Below are positions 34,951 through 48,119 of a DNA stretch of 64,000 nucleotides, piece after piece. The position numbers were made by a program, and so were the translations under genes. Source of the DNA: Nymphaea colorata (taxonomy: Eukaryota; Streptophyta; Magnoliopsida; Nymphaeales; Nymphaeaceae); assembly GCF_008831285.2 (NCBI RefSeq), contig NC_045145.1, positions 248,001 through 312,000 of the forward strand. Reading direction: 5' to 3'. Below the pieces are notes generated by a model. The model was not told where the DNA came from and searched no databases. It saw only the letters and a program-made list of their open reading frames with translations. Every line of letters starts with the position of its first letter. Within the stretch, counting starts at the first letter, position 1.

Positions 34951-37900
34951 TGTTCGCACCCACCCCTTTCTCAAAGGGTGTCATATGCAAATCAGCAAAA
35001 TTCTTTTAAAATTGAGGTTTTGAAAGAATTTTTAATGAAAAGGGATCCGCCCATCGGTACAAGGTCCAACCGTTCCTGCCGTCTTTAACAGGGGTAATTA
35101 GACCAAGGACTAAGGATCATTTGGATCATATACGAGTTTTTGATGCAAATCCTATATGCTTATGCATTGAGGTTTTGGATTCAAGAACCAAAATTTATTT
35201 TGAATGAGTGATTTGAACTCGTTTTGAAGATTAGAGGATTTTCAAGTTGGTTCAAAAACCTTTGTTTTTGTGCCATTCGATTTGAAATACACAATTCTTG
35301 AAGATTTTGAAGAGTGAAATTGAGTTCTTTATTGTGAACTTTAAATGGTTCATGAGGTGAAATTATGATCAACTTTTGAAAAATAGCTAAGCTTCCTTAG
35401 CAAAGAAACTTGATTTTTCAATTCTTCTTTTGCCAAATCGTGTGATTTGGTTAGGTAGAATTCATTCTTTTGATGGAACATAGGTTACAAATTGTTAGAA
35501 AACGTGTTATTTTTCAAATATACTTTGGCAAAGATCATGAATGCATTGCTTGTGTTTTCTTTTGCAGTTAAGAGAAGTTTACAAATTTTTATAGCAATAT
35601 GACTTGGTCACTTTTTGCAACTCAAATTTGAATCACTTAACTTCTTGAGAATGTGCATGTGGTGCCATTGATTTTAAGTGAAAGTGAATGTATGAAATGA
35701 GAAGGGAAACTATATGGAATGTTCATTCTTCTCTCTCTCATAATCTCTCAAGGTTCATTCATATGAAACATACATTCTTCACTCTCTCATAATCTCTTAA
35801 GGTCCATATTGCAATTGCACATCATACGATCTACACATAGAGATTGATTTTAATTAACATGTAGGACTTTCTCTAAATATGCTTATTATATGATTAAGAA
35901 TATGAATTAGAGATGTAGTCCATAAGCTTGAGACTTGACATAAAAATATCAAAATGATGAAAAATACACAAATCATGTCAAAATCATTTTTTTTTTTAAA
36001 TAGATGGGAGATGTGGATGACATCCACTTTTGTCTCAAGATAGCTAAAAAAAATCAGACCTTATGTTGATTTAGATAGCTGAAAATTGTGGACATTGATT
36101 CCAATAAAGAGCTTGTTTGTTAGGTAGAAATGAGAAGTCCTTGATCAAATTTCAGATTTCGTACTCATGAAATCATCAACTTCTTTGGATGGTTCTAGGA
36201 TTTGACATTCTTAAACCAATTCCTATAAAACATGGTCTGATTTCAACAACATACATACATCTTACGTATGGATTGCTGAAATTAAGCAAATTTCAAAATG
36301 AAATGAAAATGATTTCATAACTTGGTACTATGAAAACCAAAATGAACCATTTTCTTAAAACCAGTTTGGAAACGTGTTCCAATCTGATTTTAAGAGAGGA
36401 AAGCAATTTTTAACAAGAGATTGAACACGCATATGTATACATTGTTACATACTTTACTCTTCAAAATGAAATTTCATGAAGGGACCACATAACTCACAAA
36501 TCATGAAGATTCATGGCTGGGTTCTTTTACGTGGGAAGATTGAAAACTTGTTCCAATCTCCCCTACTACCCTTGATCAATTAAATAAAGCATGAAACAAA
36601 ATAACTTTAAATAGAAAGGGATAAATGAATGCTCAAGCTAGTTCATCCTTAATTTTGCCATGCAAAGGTGGATTACATTCATGAGAATGCATCCATCCTT
36701 AATAGGCTTTTTCGTCATATATATATTGCAGCAAGATCACTCTCTCACCATGATATTATCTCATGGTGGGGAGTTCAAAATGGTTTTAAGCTGGTTATTT
36801 TGAAAGGCACGTGGCCTTGGGGCCCTTTTCAAAATTGGTACATGGGTTCATCTTTAAGAAAAACCGACGTATGCATGCATGATGCATTAACATATACATT
36901 TAATCGTAGGTTTTCCTTAGCTGGACATCATTCCCAGCCATGAAACAAATGAAAATAAACCCTCCCACGAATTGCTGGAATTAAAATGAACTAATGAGAA
37001 GCCAAAATAGATGAGAAATGATTAAAATCACCTACCTTGCGGTCGGTTTTGATACTTGATCTTTGCCTTCACTTGTTTTCTAAATCGAGCAATCCTAAGC
37101 AAGAATCCAAGCTTGGATTCGAGCTTGGCAAAGCTAGAAGTAGAATAGCTTGCTTGCTGGAATTTGCAATAGAAAAGAAGGCTTCTCACCACGAAAATCC
37201 TAAGTAAGGGTTCACTTAAGCACCCTAACTTAGCAAAATCAATGGAGAGAATAGAAGAAAAGGAAGAAGAAAGTAAGAGAAAAGGGGGAAGAATACTTGG
37301 ACGAATCTCTCCTCTCTTCCTTGGCTTCTCCCTCCTAGCTCCTTGGTTGCAGCGCTTAATGGAATACCTCAAAATTTCGTCCCCCCCCCCCCTTGGTGGC
37401 AAAGGGGAGGTTTGGGAGATGAAAAATGGAATAAATGGAGTTTTAATGACTGTATTTACTCATTTTTATCCCAATTGCATGAGCTAGGTGGGCTGGGTTA
37501 GGTTTGGTCAACTTGGTTCAGACCTAGCTTACGAACATCAACCAAATTTTGGATGAAAATGCCCTTGCACAGGGTTTTGCCTTATTTTGTGCTATTTATT
37601 TTTTTTGTCTGAAATCGAGCTTGTTAGGTTAAAACCTAGTTATTAAGCTCCAAATGTCATTGAATTATGATAATCTAATTTAAATTTGAATAAAATTTGA
37701 AATTTCTATCAAATTTAGCTCGAAAAGGGTATTTTCGTCCATAATTTGATTGAGGATGGATTTCAACTGAATCAAACTTTCGTTTGAAAAATTGAATTTT
37801 AATTTGGTATTTGATTTATCTATTTGACAAATCCAAATATTTATTTGCCTTTCATAAGCCAATTTAGGCTCTGTAATCTCAATTTGATCATAGAGGGGCA

Positions 37901-38915
37901 AAATTGTCCACATTGGTCTATTTCAACCAATTGACCAAAGTCAAAGCTCAATTGCAAATAGTTTGACTTTTTTTGAGGTAATTTGATAAATTTGAGATAA
38001 GAAAGCTCTTAGTTGAGCTAAATTTTACTTTAACTGGGTTTAGTCAAAGTGGGTTTGGTTTGGTCAAAGTCTATTTTCGTCCATTAATTGGATCGTGAGA
38101 CAGACCTAGTTTTTGACCAAGCTGAGCTCATGTTGACTGAGCCTAGCTAAGACTTGGGTGCACTAGAGTCGAACCTACTTGAATTAAGTGGGTTTGACCA
38201 GCCTAGTTATTGCTTCTTGAAGATTGAAAACTCTTTAAAGAGGACCTAGTTAAAGAAGAGAGAGATGCATAAATGTTTCTCTTTTCCTAGGTTTTTAGCT
38301 ATGATATCATTCATTTCTCCTTGAAAATGGTTTTTTCATTTAATTGCAAGAAAACATTTATTTATTTATTTTTTTTAAATGAGGGCTGTGAACCCTGGGG
38401 GGCTCTTGACCACACAGGCTAGGTGGGGCCCACACGTGGGTCCCACATAGCATTCTAGACTGAATTAGATCCAATTCTTAGATCTAAGTCAAAATTTGAA
38501 TTTTGCAACTTGGATTTCAAATGACATTTGCAATTGAATTTGGATTTCAAATGACATTTGCAATTGGATTTGGATTTCAAATGACATTTGTAATTGAATT
38601 TGAATGTCAAATGGCATTTGTAATTGAATTTGAATGTCAAATGACATTTGTAATTGAATTTGAATGTCAAATGACATTTGTAATTAGATTTGGATGTCAA
38701 ATGACATTTGTAATTGAATTTGAATGTCAAATCCTAATTTGGACATAGTTTGGACTCGTAATCCTGCATTGGGATTCATGCCATGGGTTAAATTCATGAT
38801 TCAAATCCAAATTACATTTAGGTTCAAAATTGGCTTTGAAATTGCAAAATTTCACAACTCTTGTAAAATTTTCATATTGCTTCAATTTTAATGTGGAAAA
38901 ATTTGGGTGTTGACA
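34951..38915. mobile_element. LTR-type element (probable solo LTR), 3965 bp
   Basis: The element starts TGTTCGCACCC and ends GGGTGTTGACA, giving TG...CA ends with a short imperfect inverted repeat. It is flanked by a perfect 5-base duplication, CACGT (34946-34950 and 38916-38920). The uninterrupted site is seen in copy 1 at 341-345 and, changed, in copy 3 at about 62615. No gag, protease, RT or integrase motif was found. Poly-C (37381-37393), T-rich and TTTGGTCAA-rich stretches and a 30-bp minisatellite lie inside. A large solo LTR of a Ty3/Gypsy element, or a non-coding LARD-like element, fits. Confidence 0.85.
38509..38734. repeat. 30-bp minisatellite, about 7.5 copies
   Basis: The unit is roughly TTTGGATTTCAAATGACATT then TGCAATTGAA, repeated with a few substitutions that form two sub-types (GGATTTC and GAATGTC). 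It lies inside the LTR-type element close to its right end. Since 30 is a multiple of three, all frames stay open, which explains the repetitive ORFs on both strands. Confidence 0.95.
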
Positions 38916-38920
38916 CACGT

Positions 38921-39684
38921 TAGATGGACATTGCATGCATTGTTGTAAGGCATATCGTTCGTATCGAAGTAAAACAGTTCGAGATCCAAGATCCACAATA
39001 AGCAAAACAAAGGGTACGAAGGGGATTAGTTTGGTGCTGCCTCTGTACCCACTCTTTGCAGAGAGTGTGTTCCAACTCCACATATGGTTCCACGGGCCTA
39101 GCGGGGCCGTGTTTGACTACAATTCCCTTTTTCTTTGTTCGTTCGTACCGACAAAACCATTCACGCAACTTGGAGAGTTGTCCCGCGAGCAACAAAAAAA
39201 ATAGTGGCGAACCGCCCTTCCCAATTCAAACAACCCTCTTTTGGTATTCAACGCGGATCGGTGTACCAAATCGGTCACAAACAGTATAAAACAGAGTCTA
39301 TCAAGTACAGAACTCCTTGGTCGGAAGGTACTGATTCCACGTAGCTCAGAACATCCTTTTATTATCAAGAGAAGTCCAGGAAACCATCCTCTACTCTAAA
39401 TTGAACAGACCCATTGAACGAGGTAGATCTTTCTATTGGCCTCTATAATATGCAATCTCTATCTCTCTATCTATCTTTCTTTATATATATATATATATAT
39501 CAAAACATATAATCAAAAGAAGCGAACACAGAATCTCAAATTGTGTCTAATTACTCAACTGAAGATGAAAAGTGAAAACAAGCTCCTCTTGTATACTCAA
39601 AACGCAAAAAATGTACACTTTATTCATGTTCTTTACACAAGACAAAAAGATAATAAGAAAAAGCAGTGGAAAAGGACACTAGTG
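38921..39684 (-). repeat. Unit R, inverted copy 2, proximal part
   Basis: 38921-39290 matches 1-340 in reverse complement, and the match to 61940-62270 extends to 39684. That part includes the transcript-end-like region of the LRR gene and a TA microsatellite at 39482-39500, which corresponds to the TA/GA microsatellite at 62036-62078. Confidence 0.9.
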
Positions 39685-40254
39685 TCATAACGTGAGGAGG
39701 TTAGCAGGCAGGAGGGCCAAAGCCACGCCGTACCAGGAATCCGATCTGAGACTCGATCCGCTCGAGCTCACCACTGAGCCATCACGGGCCAATGACTGGG
39801 CAACATTGTCAGAGATGCAGCCATCGACAACTTGACCAAGCCGGTGCCAAAATTCTTCGAGCCGAGACACAGGCCGTCGTTTCCGGTGAGCTTGAGCTTG
39901 GGGCCCAACCACTCCACCACCTCCTTCCGGAACGGCACCTGCCCCCTGAGCCGGTTGTAGTTGAGGTCGAGGTCGTGAATCAAGGGAAGCCCACCGAGTC
40001 CAGATGGTATGACCCTGGTGAGCCTGTTGTGGTTTAGGGACAGGTAGGTCAGGTTGCACAGGCAAGCCATGGAAGCGGGGATAGTGCCGATGAGCCAAGT
40101 GTAGGCCAAATCGAGGCTGACCAACCCTGCCATATGGGTCCAAGCCCTTTAGCTCCCGCGGTGATGCTGGATTCTCAATAGATATGTTGTTGAAGCTCAA
40201 ATCGAGCTTAGTCGCCAACGAGAGTTGGCTGAGCTCCGATGGAGTCAAAAGCAA
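39685..40254 (-). pseudogene. Truncated LRR protein, PII-2/receptor-like-protein type
   Basis: The minus strand encodes [20 protein letters not shown], then after a frameshift near 40130 LVSLDLAYTWLIGTIPASMA, NLTYLSLNHNRLTRVIPSGL and DLDLNYNRLRGQVPF. It then has the diagnostic KLKLTGNDGLCLGSK, a Ser-rich stretch and a hydrophobic tail (WYGVALALLPANLLTL, reached by a second frame change). The LxGNxGLCL cap followed by a C-terminal hydrophobic segment is typical of the Arabidopsis PII-2/RLP29 group, which lack a kinase. Only about the last three or four repeats remain. The 5' part is missing where a long AT microsatellite begins. Confidence 0.75.
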
Positions 40255-40294
40255 TTGAATGGAGGGGCACTTGTTTAAACAAACTCAAATATGG

Positions 40295-42179
<1,885 letters not shown>

Positions 42180-42570
42180 TCATAAGATGTGATCAAGCTT
42201 TGTTGTAAATCGATTCCCCTTAGTGCTGACTGGGAATGTGATCAAATCCCTGAGGCTCTGTTTCAGGGTCGGCTTGGATTAGGATTTCATTCCTCATTCT
42301 TTCCTACATCATACCTATTGTTTCCATCGTCGAAATCGAAAGACTTAACTTGTACCAGGGCTTCCTGTGTTGTGGGGTTCTCTCTTGCAGAATATGTTTG
42401 GATTATCCTTTTTCTCCCCTTATCGTCTCAAACTTGGAAACAACTAGGCCCATATATAGGAGACAAAAATCCAAAATACAAACAATGGATCTAAAATCCA
42501 ATATCACAATCTGAATTCGAATTTTGAATCAATTCTGGCTGATTTTTAAAATGTAAGAGCATTTGAATAT
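42180..42570 (+). repeat. Distal part of the inverted segmental duplication
   Basis: 42200-42460 matches 61690-61380 in reverse complement (AGGGCTTCCTGTGTTGTGG and CATATATAGGAGACAAAAAT are shared). 42470-42570 matches 60410-60312 in reverse complement. Together with the LRR fragment and unit R, this shows that the whole of 33955-42570 is an inverted partner of 60312-63660. Confidence 0.8.
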
Positions 42571-42950
42571 AAGATTTTTATTTAAAATTCAATCCAATCC
42601 GTGTCTGAATCTAAATCCAAATCCAGTTGGATATATATGTACATCCAAATCTGAATCAGGATCCAGTCAGATGTCCTTTATTAAACCTGAATCCTATCCA
42701 ATTTCTTAATTGGATGTTAAATTTCTTTCCGTATCCGATATTTTTTGAACTGGTTTGGTTGGATATCCAATTAAAATCAAATATATTGACAACCCTAATT
42801 TGGAAGGAATTGGCTCTATATGACCATTTGGCTATGATTGGCCATATCCACTCAATGACAAATTCTAAAGTTTTCTTTGTTGGACATTCACAGGTTAACT
42901 TTTCATTTTAATTCTCCATTTTTTCTAACTTGATTTTGTTTAGCACACAG
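42571..42950. other. GGATCC/AATCCAAAT-type repeat
   Basis: Built of AATCCAAATCCAGTTGGATA-like words, the same repeat type as 25150-25350. The 94-codon ORF at 42627 is a by-product. Confidence 0.5.
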
Positions 42951-43035
42951 AATAATCTTATTTTATCATTTTCTTGGAACTATCATGGCTTGAGAGCAGC
43001 CTTTACTCGGCCAAAGATATCAGAGATGGTGATAG
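42951..43035 (+). mobile_element. LINE endonuclease N-terminal scrap
   Basis: The plus strand reads LILSFSWNYHGLRAAFTRPK then ISEMV, resembling the 'SWNxxGL' start of the L1-type ORF2 endonuclease in plants. It is cut off at 43040 by a CACTA-type terminus. Confidence 0.45.
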
Positions 43036-43039
43036 CGGC

Positions 43040-43053
43040 CACTACAAGAAAAA
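43040..43053 (+). mobile_element. CACTA-type transposon terminus
   Basis: CACTACAAGAAAAA is the canonical left end of plant En/Spm-like elements. No matching TTTTTCTTGTAGTG end was found further right, so this is a solo end or the other end has decayed. Confidence 0.45.
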
Positions 43054-44626
43054 CCCTTACTAACAGAGCTGGGTGAAGCTACGTTCATCGTAACTTGCCT
43101 CTGCATATTGGTTCCATTTGGCAACACTAACAGTATGTAACTGTTTCACATATCTGTCCCAAATATTAAGCAAATTTATGTAATATTATATTACAACATT
43201 CCATGCATAACAATAATGTCCTGTTGTGATTATCTTTGATGATATTTTGATTTTTTTTTTTTGGAGCTAGATGTTGCTGGTTGTTGGCTTATTTGTGTGC
43301 TTTAACTCATGGATGCTGGATTTTTGTCATTCCAGAAACATAGGGATCCAAATACTAGAATCTGTATGCGATGGTCAGATCAACTCAGTGAGTAATTATC
43401 GTCTATAATCTGTATGACCAATCACCAGGTTTGGTTACTTGCTTGAAGCAAGATATGAGCATCAGAACTATATGTGAAGCATACTAATTGTGTGATTGAA
43501 TTTTTATACTCATGTAGAGACCTGAATGTGACAAACAACATTTAGGAAGCACTTTGATAAAATTGAAATCCATTTAATTGATTAAAACATCAATAAAATA
43601 TGTTACGAAACATTGCCAAAAGAAAGCTCATTAAGTTCATGTTCTTTTGTTGCTATGATTTTCGATTGTTGGTTTTTTGGATTTTGCCTAAATCAATAAA
43701 GTACGTTAATGCTTTGAGATATGACACCAGAGACTATTAAAATTCCACAATATCTGACAAGATATTTTATGTCAAGCCAAAATTGTTAGTAGTAAGTTAG
43801 ACAGACCCACAATGACTACACACACCAGGGACGGAGGCAGGGGCCTTGGCCCCCCACCATCAAATTTAAAAAAATTCAAACATTGATATGTAAATTTCTT
43901 AAACTTTAGTTTAACTTATATAAAAAAATTGAAAAATCGTATTTTGGCCTCCGTTAAAATTTTGAAACTAGAGTTGGGTTCTCACACACATTCTAACATA
44001 TACAGCACTGATATGCTTGTGCAAGTAATGTTGATCTTATTTTTCTTGTGAATTAAATATTTGAGTACTGGTTATGCTATGCTATAAGTCGCCTAAGAAA
44101 TGATTGTCAAATAATATGCTTTTTGGCTCCTTCAGTCTTACGTAGAAATTAATCTCTCTTTTTGTGCAGTTTAACTGCTACTGTGTATCTGTGTGTTTTG
44201 GCTTGTTTGCTTTTGTGTGCTTTTGAAGGGTTGAGACAATTCTTGGCAAACATCACCGTGTATATCAGCATTAATTGTAGTTATGCTGATCTTTCTCCAT
44301 TGCACCACAAGCTGTTCATGCAACATAAATTCTGCTTTTGACTAACAACATAACACAATCAAATGACAGAGAGCAATTCTTTCACTTCTGTATTCAGAAA
44401 TTTGGTGGTTGTCATCGAGCAATTCTCCATCGACTGTTGAATGCTTGTTTCTTGGTTGTCATCTACCACAACCTATATGTAAGGGGTGGTTCTCGTCATT
44501 CATGAAAATTTTGCATGATTAGTTTCAATATGGGGAGCCACCAACCGATTTGGGCTGATTCTGGTAACACTACATTGATCCTCTGATTTGTGGCAATAAC
44601 TCTATTGTAAATGTTCACCAGGTAGG
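43054..44626. other. Repeat-derived intergenic DNA
   Basis: 43825-43990 starts with AGGGACGGAGGCAGGGGCC and has an AT-rich body, the same type as 51275-51470 and 62985-63135. 44545-44626 resembles 51180-51250 (GCTGATTCT, then TTGTGGCAATAACTCTATTG). No gene. Confidence 0.45.
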
Positions 44627-45149
44627 GCTGTACAATGAGCGAGTCAACTTGGGTGCAACTTGAACTTGCTTGAAAAACCAGTGCAAGTTACGTGAAAGAG
44701 GCTTGGAACTTTGTCCATTATTGCAGTTTGTGCTTTGTTCTAAGTAAGGACACCACTATAGCCATAGTTCACATAAATCCTTTCAATTTTCTAAAATTTT
44801 GATGTACTATATCCTCACCACAATTTCTTAAACCTACCAAAAAAATGCACAACAAGAAGAGTGAATAAAAATGCACAATTCCAGTATGTTTTGCACTGAT
44901 GTCCAATGTTATCAAAAGAAAAGCCCTTAATGAGGAGGATGAGAATTATATGCTGTGAGCATCATTGTGTTCTGGGAGCATGTAAGTGATCCAAATGACC
45001 CTGTTAGTTAAATAGAAGACCCTTCCCCCTACAAGCAAAAGTGAAACTTGGAAAAACTTCATTCTATTTCCTAGGAAGTGAATCCATCAATGTTAAGATG
45101 AAGCCTGCTGTTATATCAAAGAAAGTAATAACTTCAATCATTTCAAGCA

Positions 45150-45330
45150 TACAAAAATGGATGAAGCCAAACCCAAGAACATGCCGATGCCCACATTCAT
45201 AAAATTATTTGCTGGTAACAGTCTGAAGTTTAAGGATGCTAATTTATATTGAAATATTGTGGGAGCATTGCAATATGTGTCCCTCACCCAGCCAGATATT
45301 TCCTTCTGTGCAAATAAGGTTGTTTGCATC
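45150..45330 (+). mobile_element. Copia reverse-transcriptase relic, second copy
   Basis: Plus strand: KPKNMPMPTFIKLFAGN, a stop replacing Ser in the YSSIVGAL motif, then VGALQYVSLTQPDISFCANK. Orthologous in position to 22357-22590. Confidence 0.8.
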
Positions 45331-45554
45331 CCAAAATTTGTTTAGGTTTTGTTTTTGAAGTGTATTAAAAATAATTTTTATTTTCAAAATAGAAAAAAAA
45401 AAGAACTTGCCCGTCAGTACGAGGCTTGGCCATTCCGAAACCTTTCTCATGGGTAACTAGTTTTACGGCTATGTTCATTCCCCATGCACTTCATATTCGC
45501 CCAAACATTATCTTCAACCTATATGTGGCGTGTGGTAAAAAAGTTAGAACTTTG

Positions 45555-46165
45555 TAAAGCGAAGGAAGGAAATTCTTTTTAAAGGAAAATATTTCATTTA
45601 ATGGAACAGTTAGAGAGGGTGAGATAAAGATTTTTTAGAGAGAGAAAATATAGACAAAGAAAAACTAGTAAAAGAGCAAGTGATTTTAAGGGAAAATTAA
45701 AAGAGAAATAAAGGTTTATAAGTGAGTGAAAAGAAATAAAGCAAAAAACTAGTAGAAAAGAAAGAGTTTTTAAGAGAAAAACTAGTAGAAGAGCAAGAGA
45801 TTTTCAGAGAAAAATGGGAGAGTGAGAGAGAGATATAAACATTTTAAAGAGATAAGAAAACTAGTAGAAGAGCAAGGGAGTTTAAGAGAAAAATGTGTGT
45901 GAGAGGGAGAGGGAGATAAAGATTTTGAAAAGAGAGAAAAGAAATAAAGAGAGAGAAAGTTGTAGAATAGCAAAAGATTTTAAGAAAAAATGAGAGCGAG
46001 AGAAATGTCCAGATTTTTAAGGGAGAGAAAAGAAATAGAGAAAGGAAGATTAGCAAAGGGAGATTTTAAGAGAATAATCAGAGAGATATAAAGATTCTAA
46101 GAGGAAAGAAAGAAACATGAGAAAGGGCGAATAAAAGAAGAAAGAAAAATGATCTAATAACGTGA
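45555..46165 (+). repeat. Purine-rich (GA) tract, second copy
   Basis: Same word set and length as 22720-23330, with AACTAGTAGAAGAGCAAG shared. Confidence 0.85.
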
Positions 46166-46900
46166 TATTTTAACCCATTTTTTTTATTTTAATATAGAAA
46201 TTAAGATTAAGGATATAATTTTGAAAATTTTCAACTTCAATATTTTTATGTAGGCAAGAGAAGAACAACTTGGGCTCATGGACGGAGGACTTATTTTGAA
46301 ATTTTTTAATAAATAAGATATATATACACACACATATATATAGACAAAATTGAAAATATTTCATTTACTCTTATGTTTTGCCAAAATGTATTTCATTTAC
46401 TCTTTTTGTGCTTCAAACCTGGTAAGAAGACACTCTTTTAATACTACTAATTGGACAATCAATAGTTATTTTATCAAGGGAATGAAGATTTGAAAGATGT
46501 CAAAACTAATCATAGCGATAATATGAAAATGCAGTTTAACATCTTGTTTTTCCAGAGTTTGACAATACCCAACCTCAAAAATCAATATAAAAATAAAAAA
46601 TCTCATCACAAGCTCTCATCCATCTATGAAAAGAAAAATCAACTAGCCATACATGCACATTATCGATTCGTAGAGATACAACGAATGCATACATTCAATA
46701 GAAGAAAAAAAAAACATATCATGCCTATTTGAGTTGATCAAATAAACAAGACTTGGCATCACATTGCTCATGCTCCCATTGCATTTAAGAGTGGCTCTTG
46801 GCTCTGAATAAGAAATTTCAAGAACTCTCTTACATGGCCATGGGGAGATGATGAAGGGAAGAGCAAGAGAAATTGAAACTACATGCCTCGAGATGGTATA

Positions 46901-48119
46901 GTTCAAGAAGAGATGAGTCCTTTACTTTTGCGGAACAATGAAACTTCCAAAATGAGAACTCTGATTTATTGAAGAAGCTTCCAAGGGTCTCCTACGTGCT
47001 CTCCTTTCCACTGGTTGAAGATAAAGAAGTGTTGAAAGTGCGAAAGAAAAATTGGTGAAGGAAGAGAGATTCCAAGCTCATAGTTAGAGGGCTCAAGGAG
47101 TTCCTCAAAGGTTGCTTATAACCAAGGATCAAGATGTGGGGGTATTTATAAAAAGAAATAAAAACAAAATTCAACATTTGAAGGAGTTTTAATTTCTCAA
47201 GATTTCTCATGAATTTTTCATTTTGTGAATTATTTTTATTTTTAGTTTCTTTTATAGGTTTTGACTTGTGGATATTAGCCCTTGGTCCTGCAAACACCTT
47301 TTGGAGGGAGTTGACAGAGCGCTTGGTGCGGCCGTGCACTCTCAACCATAGCACCCGAAAGCGCCATGCACCCTAAGCCAGAGTGCAAGATAGCACCCTG
47401 CACCCTTCGCCAGAGCACTTAGTAGCACACCAAGTGCTCTAGGCAGTGCAACAAGCGCTGCCAAAACTAGGCGCATGGGGGCAACTTGAGGCTGGCCTTT
47501 GCCCTCTGCCATCCCCAGGTAGGTCCCACCCTAAAAAAAGTAAAATTTTAACAACAAAAATATGTAATTCTTTTAAGAGGTAAAATATTCCTTTTATAAA
47601 ACGGGTTTGGCTCCGTTTTTTATGATTCCAGGTTCATTTTTTATCTGGATCTAGTTTCCTTGAATGGGAAGGGCCCAGATCGATGTCGAAGGTTGGATCA
47701 TGGATTGGATAGGTGCTTAGGCTTGAAATAAAGATTGTACATCCAGGTTTGAATTTTACGAAGCTGAGTCAAACTGAAAAGCGAGGGGGAGCTTGCGAAT
47801 GATGTTGGGAATTGATTCTTGTGTTCGATTTCAAACATTTGAGCCTCAAATATTTTTTTTATCTATATTATTAGTTTTTCTTATCTAATCTAGACCTGTG
47901 GGCTATTTTTCCATTTTCCTGTGTGAAACTAATGGCACAAACATCACAAGATAAATAGGTTTTGCAACAAATAAAAATAGAAAATAAAAAAAACTGTTTG
48001 GCATTAAAAAACTGAAAAGGTGAAAAAACACGTTAAAAATGAATTAAAAACATGTTTTTTTGTTTTTAATGTTTTTTTTCAAAAAAGCGTGAAAAATATA
48101 GAAAGAGGGGGTTGGAGAG
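46901..48119. other. Intergenic upstream of kinase fragment C
   Basis: 47320-47480 is a GC-richer segment with GCACCC/AGTGC words. The rest is AT-rich. No LRR coding sequence is present, which shows that C lacks its ectodomain. Confidence 0.45.

Larger units (their letters stand above)
44681..46900 (+). repeat. LRR-RLK 3' flank without its gene
   Basis: Collinear with 21920-23928, including the Copia relic, the purine tract and the terminal CATGCCTCG block (46880). Left of 44681 the homology ends abruptly next to a TAGGGCTGTACAATGAGC element (44627), so the receptor gene that should stand here has been lost. Confidence 0.85.

Noticed and set aside
38455-38748. Repetitive ORFs suggesting a repeat protein
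   Set aside because: Generated by a 30-bp minisatellite, open on both strands, inside an LTR-type element.
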